From positions 434,001 to 498,000 of the forward strand of contig JADJOR010000011.1 in assembly GCA_016713665.1 (NCBI GenBank): a DNA stretch of 64,000 bases, in the 5' to 3' direction. Source of the DNA: Deltaproteobacteria bacterium. Its GTDB lineage: Bacteria > Myxococcota_A > UBA9160 > UBA4427. The position numbers and the translations under genes were made by a program. Below, piece after piece: positions 44,014 to 51,975 of this stretch (positions are counted from its first letter, which is position 1; each line of letters begins with the position of its first letter). The notes beneath the pieces are model-generated. The model was given only the letters and a program-made list of their open reading frames with translations, was not told the origin of the DNA and did no database searches.

Positions 44014-46313
44014 CTACAGCCAGCGATCCAGCAGCGCGCTGAGCGCGGCCCGGGTGAAGGGCTTGCTCAGATAGTCGTCCATGCCGGCGGCGAGGCAATG
44101 TTCCCGGTCGCCCGTCATCGCATGGGCGGTGAGGGCGACGACGGGGACACGCTGGCCGGATCGTCCAGTCTGCTGCTCCCGTTCGCGGATCGCCCGCGTC
44201 GCCGCAAAGCCGTCCATCTCGGGCATCTGACAATCCATGAGGACGAGGTCGAAGCTTCGAAGCCCCGAGACCTCGACCGCCGCACGCCCGTTGGCCACCG
44301 ACTCGACCTCGTGGCCGAGCAGTCGAAGCATCGCGGTCACGACCTCCGTGTTGACGGGATTGTCCTCGGCCACGAGGACCCGGCATCCGGTCCGCCGCGC
44401 GGGCCGCGTGGCCTTCGCTTCTTGCACGGGGACGAACGACGCTGAGCCCTCGTCGCGGGACGCGGCGGGTGCGAGCCGGGCGGTGAAAGAGAAGACGGAG
44501 CCCTGCCCCGGCTCGCTATCCACGGCGACATCGCCGCCCATCAAGCCGACGATCCGCTTCACGATCGCGAGCCCGAGGCCAGTCCCCCCGAACTGGCGCG
44601 TCGTCGATCCGTCGGCCTGAGCGAAGGCGTCGAAGATGTGGGCCTTTACGCCGGACGGGACGCCGATGCCGGTATCACGGACCCGGGCCTCGAGAACTGC
44701 GCCGTCCGCGTCGGCGTCGACGAGCACGATCTCGATCGCGACCGAGCCCTGCTCGGTGAACTTGATCGCGTTGCCGACGAGGTTCACGAGGACCTGTCGC
44801 AGACGTACGGGATCGCCCCGCAGTACGGCCGGGACGTCTTCGTCGACGTGGACGGAGAGACCGATGCCCTTGCGACTCGCCGCCTCTGCGAAGAGGTCCG
44901 CGAGCTCCTTGACGAGGCTCCGCATCGAGAGCTCGACCGACTCGAGCTCGAGCTTGCCCGCCTCCATCTTCGAGAAGTCGAGGATGTCGTTGATGATCGA
45001 GAGCAGACTCGTCGCGGAGCCGCGAACCGTCTCGACGAGGTGGCGCTGCCGATCGTCGAGCGGCGTCGTCGCGAGCAGCTCCGTCATCCCGAGCACGCCG
45101 TTCATCGGCGTCCGGATCTCGTGGCTCATGTTGGCCAGGAACTGGGACTTCGCGACGTTCGCGGCCTCCGCCGCCTCCTTCGCTCGCTTGAGATCGGTCT
45201 CGGCACGTTTTCGGTCCGTGATGTCCTCGGAGATGCCGAGCAGATACGCCGGTTCCCCCGACGAGCCGAGGATCGGGACCTTGCGCGTGTGCAGGATCCT
45301 CGTCCCGTTCGTCCGGGTCTCGATCGTCTCCTCGCCGAGGTCGACCAGAACGCCCCGCGCAGGATTTCGCGATCGATCCCGACATGGGCCTCGGCCGCGC
45401 TCGGTTCGTAGAGGTCGTGGTGGTTCTTTCCGATCAGATCCCGTCTGGAGACGCCGAGGAGCTCTTCCGCGTGCCGGTTCCAGCGCACGAAGCGAAGCGA
45501 TTCGGACTCCTTCACGAAGACCATGATCGGAAGATTCTCGAAGACCGAGTCGAGGAAGCGATTCGTGCGGAAGGCCTCCTCCTGCATCGATCGCCGCTCC
45601 TCCGCATCGAGAGCGAGGGAGACGACGCCGGCGATCGACGTCCCGAACGCGATCTCCTCGACGCTCCAGGAGCGGGTCGGTCCAACGTGCTCGCAGCACA
45701 GGATTCCGACCATTTCCCCGCGACGGCGGATGGGAACGTCGAGCATCGAGGTGATGCCGAAGGGAACGAGATAGCTCTCGGTGAACTCGCAGGTGCGCGG
45801 GTCGCTGCGCGCATCGTCGGCTGCGATCGGCTCCTCCGTCGCGATCGCGCGGAAGTATTCCGGGAAGGAGGCGACGGGTATCTCGTTGCCCGAGTCATGG
45901 CGCGCTTCGCCCCGGTCGAACAGATCGATGCAGCGCAGGACGCTGGCCTCCCGATCGATGATCCACGCGCCGACGCGGGCGACTCCGAGGGTCCGGCTGG
46001 CCGTCTCCGTGATCTCGTGCAGCGCGACCGGGAGGTCGCCGGCATGGAGGGCCTCGCTCTTGCTCAGGGCGAGGACCGCCTCCTGTTGCCGGCGAAGCGC
46101 CTCGTCGTGGGAGGCCTGGAGCCGCTCGTGCAGCCGCTGCATCTCCTCCGACGTGAGGGCGAGCGAGCGCTCGAGGAGCAGTCGGGCGGCGTCGGCATCT
46201 TCGTAGGCGCGGCCGATCCGCTCGAGGAAGAGCTGCCAGGACTCGAGCTGAGCCGGCAGCTCCTCCGCGCAGAGCTCGAGGCGCTTCAGTTGGCGACGCA
46301 GCAGGGCGTGCAA
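44014..46313 (-). CDS. GAF-PAS hybrid histidine kinase, frameshifted between PAS and kinase core
   Basis: Soluble hybrid kinase of about 766 aa. A coiled-coil N-terminus (about 1-85) leads to GAF (RVGAWIIDREASVLRCIDLF to ALDAEERR), PAS (FLDSVFENLPIMVFVKES), HisKA (SHEIRTPMNG), HATPase (NAIKFT, DTGIGVP, GTGLGLAI) and REC (LVLMDCQMPEMDG, YLSKPF). The PAS half and the kinase half lie in different frames that meet at a GGGG run, 45356-45353. One more G would read REILRGGVLVDLGEE straight through. Start TTG 46313 has GAGGT upstream overlapping the FIST stop, so the FIST protein is its probable input partner. Confidence 0.85.
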
Positions 46314-46320
46314 GGCGACC

Positions 46321-47460
46321 TCAGTCTTCCGCGATCGTCGTGAGCGTCATCGTCTGGTTGTGGAGGTCGCAGCGTCCGGAGGCGTAGGGCGAGAGCTCGC
46401 CGTAGGAATAGAAGCCGATCTGCTTCGTCCCGGGAGGAAGCACGTCGAGCGTGGCTTCGATCTCCTCTTCCGTTCGCTCGCCGAGGACGAGCCGCCGCCC
46501 GACGCAGCTGATCGCGATCGAGAGCGTATCGCCGGCCCCGATCCGGGAGGGATCGATGCTCGATGCGGCGTCGGAAGCGCCCTGGATCAGGCGATCGAAG
46601 TTCGCGAGCATCAGCTGGGCGAAGGCACCTTCGGGAATGTCGCCCGCGAACGTCAGGGACTGCGTCGCATCGTCGACCGCGAGGATCGTCCGAACGAGCC
46701 GCTTGTCGCTCGTGCTCCCGACCCGGATCGAGAGCGGAAACAGGAGCCCGGTGGCCGGCAGGCCCTTCGCCCGCTCCCCGAGATAGCCCTTGTACAGCTC
46801 GAGCGCCGGAGCGTGGTCGAGCTCGTAGAGCACGTTGCCGCGCGCGCGGGTGACGACCCGCTCGGGGCCGAACTGATCCCAGCCGCCCTTCGAGCCGTGG
46901 CCGACGCGGACATGGTCCCCGTACAGACCGACCGCGGTCACGCATCGCTCGACCGGCCGACCGTCGTTCACGACCCAGGTCCGCTGGAACTTGTCGCCGT
47001 CGCCTGCGAGGCCACCCGTCACGACGACCGACTCCGGCAGCACGCCATTCAGACCGCGGATCAGCTCGCTGCCATTGACGTGCAGACCGTCGGAGAGGAC
47101 GATCACGGCCCGCAGATCCGGCGAGAGGAGCGCGCGCCCGATCGATTCCCCTGCCGCACGGGAATCCGCCGTCGCCCCGACGGCGGCGCTCGCCGAGCGA
47201 ACGGTCGACCTCTCGAAATCGAGGACCGCCCCGACGATCGACTCGTCCCGGACCTGATCGCCGAAGATCTCCCCGGACGTCGAGCAGCCCAGGAAGGCGC
47301 TACCGGGATGGGCTGCCGCGATGCGTGCGAGGCAGGCCGGATCGTCGGCGATGGCCGAGGCCCCGAAGACGATCACGAGCCGGCTGCCCGCTCGCGCCGG
47401 TGCTTCGACCTCGATCGGAGAATCGTCCGACGCCTCGCGAACGAAGGTTCGGAGCTTCAT
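46321..47460 (-). CDS. FIST domain sensor protein
   Basis: Cytosolic protein of 379 aa with FIST_N (about residues 25-215: FLGCSTSGEIFGD, VVVTGGLAGDGDKFQRTWV) and FIST_C (about 220-365: YKGYLGERAKGLPATGLLFPL, PGTKQIGFYSYGEL). FIST domains are proposed small-molecule (amino-acid-like) sensors that sit beside histidine kinases and GGDEF proteins. ATG 47460 has GAGGAGGCG. Its stop is 7 nt from the kinase start. The CSTSGEI and GFYSYGEL hallmark blocks are intact. The ligand is unknown. Confidence 0.9.
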   Translation of the reverse strand: MKLRTFVREASDDSPIEVEAPARAGSRLVIVFGASAIADDPACLARIAAAHPGSAFLGCSTSGEIFGDQVRDESIVGAVLDFERSTVRSASAAVGATADSRAAGESIGRALLSPDLRAVIVLSDGLHVNGSELIRGLNGVLPESVVVTGGLAGDGDKFQRTWVVNDGRPVERCVTAVGLYGDHVRVGHGSKGGWDQFGPERVVTRARGNVLYELDHAPALELYKGYLGERAKGLPATGLLFPLSIRVGSTSDKRLVRTILAVDDATQSLTFAGDIPEGAFAQLMLANFDRLIQGASDAASSIDPSRIGAGDTLSIAISCVGRRLVLGERTEEEIEATLDVLPPGTKQIGFYSYGELSPYASGRCDLHNQTMTLTTIAED

Positions 47461-47622
47461 GCGGCGCCTCCTCGCCCGGGGAAAGTTGTGTCCCGCGCGC
47501 ACTCTGCATCGGAGGGCGATCGACGCGCCTTGACCCGGACCGCTCGGGGATGCAAAGGAACGGGAGCCCGAGGCGCGCCCGGAGCGGACGCGTCCGCAGA
47601 ACACCCGAGCCTCGGCCGTCCT

Positions 47623-48396
47623 TCACACGACGGCGCCGGCGCTCGTATGGATCGTCTGGCCCGTGATCTGCCGGCTGCCCGGCAGGCAGAGATAGACGAT
47701 GGCGTCGGCCACGTCCTCGGGCTTCGACGCCCGCCCGAGCAGATTCGCGAGCGGCCCCTCGGCGATGACCTTCGCGAACTCGGCCTCGTCGCCGATCGTC
47801 GCCGTCATCGGCGTCATGGTCACCCCGGGCGCGACGGCGTTGACGTTGATGTCGTGGCGGCCGAGATCGGCGGCCGCCGTGCGCGTCAGCTGGGCGAGCC
47901 CCGCCTTCGCCGCGCCGTAGGGCGCCATCACGCGCCGCGCACGGTGGGCCGAGCTCGAGGTCACGTTGACGATCCGCCCCCCGCCGCCGCGCGCGACCAT
48001 GTGGCGACCGACCTCCTGGATCAGGCGGAAGGGCGCCTTCAGGTTGATCGTGATCACGCGATCGAAGTTGGCCTCGGACTGGGTGAGGACGTCGGCCTCC
48101 TCGCCGGAGATGCCTGCGGCGTTGACGAGGATGTCGATGCGGCCGTGGACCCGGAGCACCTCCGCGACCGCCGCGGGGATCGAATCGGTCTGCGCGAGAT
48201 CGACGCGGTGGGCCGTCGCCTGGGCGCCCGTCTTGTGGAGCGCCGAGACGACGCGCTCGAGCCCGGCGGCCTCGCGATCGAGCACCGCGACGGCGGCGCC
48301 GTGGCCCGCGAGCATCTTCGCGGTCGCTTCTCCGATTCCCGAGGCCCCGCCCGTCACGAGCGCCACCTTCCCGGCCAGCAGCATTGCGTCTCCCAT
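47623..48396 (-). CDS. Short-chain dehydrogenase/reductase
   Basis: SDR of 257 aa: TGGASGIG near residue 15, NAAGISG near residue 92, Ser in VTSSSAHRA, YGAAKAGL for Tyr/Lys, end ITGQTIHTSAGAV, where Asp/Gly of the usual VDGG is lost. ATG 48396 has AAGGAGGAC upstream. It follows the NTF2-like gene at 48427 by 30 bp on the same strand, and that in turn follows an EthD-like gene, forming a three-gene unit. Substrate unknown. Confidence 0.9.
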   Translation of the reverse strand: MGDAMLLAGKVALVTGGASGIGEATAKMLAGHGAAVAVLDREAAGLERVVSALHKTGAQATAHRVDLAQTDSIPAAVAEVLRVHGRIDILVNAAGISGEEADVLTQSEANFDRVITINLKAPFRLIQEVGRHMVARGGGGRIVNVTSSSAHRARRVMAPYGAAKAGLAQLTRTAAADLGRHDINVNAVAPGVTMTPMTATIGDEAEFAKVIAEGPLANLLGRASKPEDVADAIVYLCLPGSRQITGQTIHTSAGAVV

Positions 48397-48426
48397 GTCG
48401 TCCTCCTTCTCTTTCGTTCCGCTCGC

Positions 48427-48981
48427 TCAGTCGTCCCGCTTGAACTGGGCCACGTCGCCCGGCGGCAGGCGGTGGCCGTGGGTCGCGAGGTAGCTGAACG
48501 TCACGTTCGGCATCTCGACGATCGTCTCCGAGATCTCCCAGACGCGCTCGAACTCCGAGCGCTGGATGCGCCACTTCCCGTCGCGCTCCTTGACGTAGGT
48601 GTCGCGGTAGAAGGCGGAGCCCATGATGTGCTGCTTGCGGCGGAACTCCTGGACGTAGTCGCTCAGATACCAGAGGCCCCGGGCCGTCCGATCGTCCTCG
48701 AGGTCGATCTCGGGATGATGCCCGTTGTGCTGGGTCACCATCTCGGCGTGGGCCCCGTCGCGCACCATCGCGAGATAGTTGTCGCGGCCCGAGAGCTCGA
48801 ACTTGTAGACGCCGCCCACCACCGTCAGGACGACGTCCTCGGTGAAGACGTCGGCGATCTCGGCGACGTTCGCCGTATCGAAGCAACGGAAGTACTTGTA
48901 CTTCACGCGCTTGATCGCCTCGATGTCCTCGAGTCGCTGGATCCGCTTCGCCAGAGCCTGCCAATCGTTCCCGTCGCTCAC
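48427..48981 (-). CDS. NTF2/SnoaL-like protein
   Basis: Protein of 184 aa with the SnoaL_4-type helix IEAIKRVKYKYFRCFDT and strands TEDVVLTVVG and YVKERDGKWRIQRSEFERV. It is a likely paralogue of the protein at 9795 (shared HHPEIDL/HHPEIEL, RGLWYL/RGTWYL and YVKxxxGxW blocks). GTG 48981 is chosen because GGAGG lies six bases upstream; ATG 48987 directly abuts that site and could not use it. It is operonic with the EthD-like gene upstream (59 bp) and the SDR downstream. Possible isomerase or dehydratase, unproven. Confidence 0.78.
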   Translation of the reverse strand: MSDGNDWQALAKRIQRLEDIEAIKRVKYKYFRCFDTANVAEIADVFTEDVVLTVVGGVYKFELSGRDNYLAMVRDGAHAEMVTQHNGHHPEIDLEDDRTARGLWYLSDYVQEFRRKQHIMGSAFYRDTYVKERDGKWRIQRSEFERVWEISETIVEMPNVTFSYLATHGHRLPPGDVAQFKRDD

Positions 48982-49040
48982 TTCCATCCTCCAGGGGCTC
49001 CGTTCTTCGCGCCCCGCCTTCGATTCATCCGGTCCGCGCG

Positions 49041-49724
49041 CTACGCCGTGCGCGCTTGCGCGCCGGACCAGAGCCGGTCGGCCGGCGTCTCGACTGCGTC
49101 GAGCACGACGACCGCGTCGGGCTCGATCGCGCCCTTCCACGGCATCCGCGCGGGCGGGCGTCCCGGCGCCGACCCGATCGACACGATCACCGCGAGCTGC
49201 TCCGGCCGCACGCCGGCGGTCGCGCGCCGGTCGATCGAAAGCCAGGTCCCCGCTTCGAGGTCGTCGGCCGCGAGCCGGCGCAGCTCGGCTTCGATCCCCC
49301 GCGCGAAGACGTCGGGATCGATCGAATCGGGCCGAGCGAAGATCGCCGAGACGCGCCGGCTCCCGGGCGGCTGGAAGGCCGGCCGCTCCCCCGCCACGAG
49401 CCGTTCTTCCTGCTCGAAGGAGAGCCGCTTCGAGACGTCGAGAAAGCGCGGATCGTCCTCGTCGAGCACCGCAAACTCGGGCGCGGTCGCGAAGCTGCGC
49501 GTCGACGCCTGATCGTCGCGACTCGCGAACCAGAACTCGGTCAGACAGTCGAAGTCGACGCGGCCCGCCCGGACCTCGAGCACGTGGTTGCGGACGTACT
49601 TGCACCATCGGAAGCGATCGATGAACCCGAGGCCGAGCGGGACGTGGCGCTCTTCGTAGTGGCGCCGGAAGGCCTCGCGGGTCGAGCCTTCGCGCCGGGT
49701 CTTCACGGAGAGGAGCTTGATCAT
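49041..49724 (-). CDS. EthD-like alpha/beta-barrel protein
   Basis: Protein of 227 aa. The N-terminal segment MIKLLSVKTRREGSTREAF, FRRHYEERHVPLGLG and DCLTEFWFASRDD fit a dimeric alpha/beta-barrel (ferredoxin-like) EthD-type fold; a second weaker half starts near residue 115 (RRVSAIFARPDSIDPDVF), so it may be a tandem. EthD proteins accompany P450 systems and some act as decarboxylating or cyclising enzymes. ATG 49724 (MIKLLSVK) has AGGAGCTTGATC-type context. Divergent from the NTF2/Rieske pair. Confidence 0.68.
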   Translation of the reverse strand: MIKLLSVKTRREGSTREAFRRHYEERHVPLGLGFIDRFRWCKYVRNHVLEVRAGRVDFDCLTEFWFASRDDQASTRSFATAPEFAVLDEDDPRFLDVSKRLSFEQEERLVAGERPAFQPPGSRRVSAIFARPDSIDPDVFARGIEAELRRLAADDLEAGTWLSIDRRATAGVRPEQLAVIVSIGSAPGRPPARMPWKGAIEPDAVVVLDAVETPADRLWSGAQARTA

Positions 49725-49888
49725 CGGAATCGGCCTTCGCAGGGCACAGCACTCGGCGGTGCGCCCGCTTCGTGCGGGATCTATCGTGGTGGCGCAGCTC
49801 GCGCGGAATCGGCGCCCGCTGCGACGGTGGCGCATTCCCGACGGCGCAGCAATCCACGCGACGCGTGCGAAACGAGAGAGGGTCGCGA

Positions 49889-50536
49889 GTGTCCCCCCAT
49901 CCGAAGGATCCGACTTCCCCGCGCGACCCGGCGCTGCGAGACCTGCTCGAGCGCCGGGCGATCGTCGAGCTCGTCGAATGCTATTCGCGGGCCGTCGATC
50001 GGCGCGACTACGCGCTGCTCGAGAGCCTCTATACCGAGGACGGGATCGACGACCACGCGGGCCTCTACTGCGGGCCGGCCGCGGGCTTCGTCGCCTGGCT
50101 CGAAGGGGCCCTCGCGGGCGTCGACGCCACGACCCACCACGTCCACAACGTGACGCTCGCCCTCGATCTCGACCTCGGAGGCGACCGCGGCGACGATCTC
50201 GACGGCAAAATCGACGACCGCGAGCGGGCCGAGGGCGAGGTCTACGTCTCCGCCTACAACCGGATCCGCAACCCCGACGGCTCGCTCGCCGAGCTCGAGC
50301 AGGGCCTTCGCTATCTCGATCACTATCGCCGCGACGCCTCGGGCTGGCGCTTCGCTCGTCGCACCGTCGTATGCGACTGGGCCCGCCTCGGCCCCGCCTT
50401 CTGGGACCCCGCCCATCCGCTCCTCGCCGGCAAACGCTTCGGCCGGGATGGCGCTGACGATGCGTCGTACGCAGTCCTCACGAGCCCCATCTTCGCGCGT
50501 GGACCGCGCCGCGCCGCAGGGAGCCGACGCCCATGA
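49889..50536 (+). CDS. NTF2-fold protein coupled to a Rieske oxygenase, candidate small subunit
   Basis: Protein of 215 aa with a SnoaL_4-like start (RRAIVELVECYSRAVDRRDY) and LLESLYTEDGIDDH strand. Rieske oxygenase beta subunits share this NTF2-like fold. Its stop overlaps the start of the oxygenase alpha gene as ATGA (50533-50536), so the two are made in equal amounts. GTG 49889 has AGAGAGGG upstream; the frame continues further but without homology. The ionic AEGEVYVSAYNRIR segment and a Gly/Asp-rich loop near residue 95 are specific. Role as a subunit is inference; a stand-alone isomerase is the alternative. Confidence 0.75.
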   Translation: MSPHPKDPTSPRDPALRDLLERRAIVELVECYSRAVDRRDYALLESLYTEDGIDDHAGLYCGPAAGFVAWLEGALAGVDATTHHVHNVTLALDLDLGGDRGDDLDGKIDDRERAEGEVYVSAYNRIRNPDGSLAELEQGLRYLDHYRRDASGWRFARRTVVCDWARLGPAFWDPAHPLLAGKRFGRDGADDASYAVLTSPIFARGPRRAAGSRRP

Positions 50537-51933
50537 TCCGCCCCTCGCCGATCGCTCCGGGCTTCCGCCCGGGCCACCATGCCGTCCGGCCCGGCGCGCC
50601 GGCCTCGTCGCCCGAGCGGAAGTCGCCGCCCCTCGAGGCGCTCTACCCCGAGAAGGACGCCTATCTCCGCCTCCCGCCCGAGCGATACACGTCGAGAACG
50701 TTCATGCAGCAGGAATGGGACGCGATCTGGTCCCGGACCTGGACCTGCGCGGGGCTCGTCTCCGACCTGGTCCGACCGGGCGACTTCGTCCGCTACGACC
50801 TCGGTCACGAATCGATCGTCGTCGTGCGCGGCCGCGACGGCGCTCTGCGTGCCTTCTACAACGTCTGTCGCCACCGCGGCCGCCAGCTCGTCGCGAAGGC
50901 ATGCGGCAGCGGCTCGAGCTTCGTCTGCTCGTTCCACGGCTGGATCTACGACGTCGACGGCCGAAATCGCCGCGTCACCGACCGCGAGCTCTTCGATCCG
51001 CGCACCCTCGAGGGCGGCGTCGATCTCCGACCCGTGCGCTGTGAGACCTGGGGCCCCTTCGTCTTCGTGGCTCTCGACCCGGACGCGCCGCCGCTGCTCG
51101 AGCATCTCGCGCCGATGCCCGAGCTCTTCGAGGCCTACGCCCTCGACGAGCTCAAGCTCGTGAAGGACGTCGCCGTCGCGGTCGACTGCAACTGGAAGGT
51201 CGCGAGCGAGGCCTTCCTCGAGCCCTACCATACCCACGCGACCCATCCCCAGATCGTCGACTCGATCGACGAGCTCCACAACCAGTACGACTACTATCCC
51301 CGCGGCCACAGCCGCGTCATCAGCCCGCTCTCGATCCCGAGCCCGCGCCTCGCCGACCGCACGACGCTGACCCCCGCGATGAAGCAGATCCTCGCCGTCG
51401 CGGGTGTCGATCCCGAACGATTCCAGGGGACGGCCCTCGACGTCCGCGACGCGCTCCGCGCCGCCAAGCGCCGGGCCGACAATCCCTTCGGCGTCGACTA
51501 CCGCTGCTTCAGCGACGACCAGCTCGTCGACAACTGGAACCCGTCGATCTTTCCGAACCTCGCGATGAATGCCCTGCCCGAGGCGGTCCAGGTCATGCGC
51601 TTCCTGCCGGATGCCGTCGATCCCGGCCGCTCGACGTTCCACGTCTGGACGCTCGTCCGCGCGACCCGCCCCGGCATCCGACCGACCCCGTTCTTCGGCG
51701 TCGAGCCGGACGCCGACCTGACCGGGGCGACCCGGCCCCCGCGGCGGCGCACGACCGAGGCGGCGCCGGAGCTCGGCGAGGTGCTCGAGCAGGACGTGGC
51801 CAACATGTCGCTGGTCCAGCGCGGGCTCGCTTCGGCCGGCTGCGACGTCATCCGGCTCTCCGAGCAGGAAGGCCGCATCCAGCAGCTCCATGCCGAGATC
51901 GACCGCCGGATCGCGGCGCGGCAGGCTGCCTAG
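50533..51933 (+). CDS. Rieske non-heme iron oxygenase, alpha subunit
   Basis: Ring-hydroxylating oxygenase alpha subunit of 466 aa. The Rieske [2Fe-2S] ligands are in NVCRHRGRQL (CxH) and CSFHGW (CxxH) near residues 115-137. The catalytic iron ligands are in FLEPYHTHATHP near residue 240, and the C-terminal SRPBCC domain continues to about residue 455. A Pro-rich 30-residue N-terminal extension precedes the family start; ATG 50533 is fixed by the ATGA overlap with the NTF2 gene. It dihydroxylates or demethylates a ring or quaternary amine substrate, which sequence alone does not decide. The reductase partner is not local. Confidence 0.92.
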   Translation: MIRPSPIAPGFRPGHHAVRPGAPASSPERKSPPLEALYPEKDAYLRLPPERYTSRTFMQQEWDAIWSRTWTCAGLVSDLVRPGDFVRYDLGHESIVVVRGRDGALRAFYNVCRHRGRQLVAKACGSGSSFVCSFHGWIYDVDGRNRRVTDRELFDPRTLEGGVDLRPVRCETWGPFVFVALDPDAPPLLEHLAPMPELFEAYALDELKLVKDVAVAVDCNWKVASEAFLEPYHTHATHPQIVDSIDELHNQYDYYPRGHSRVISPLSIPSPRLADRTTLTPAMKQILAVAGVDPERFQGTALDVRDALRAAKRRADNPFGVDYRCFSDDQLVDNWNPSIFPNLAMNALPEAVQVMRFLPDAVDPGRSTFHVWTLVRATRPGIRPTPFFGVEPDADLTGATRPPRRRTTEAAPELGEVLEQDVANMSLVQRGLASAGCDVIRLSEQEGRIQQLHAEIDRRIAARQAA

Positions 51934-51975
51934 CGCCGATTCGATTCCGATCGCGCCGAACAGAAGCGGCCGGCG

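Noticed and set aside
46360..49512. Plus-strand open frame of about 1050 codons over FIST, SDR and NTF2-like genes
   Set aside because: Antisense shadow; each covered region has an identified protein on the minus strand.
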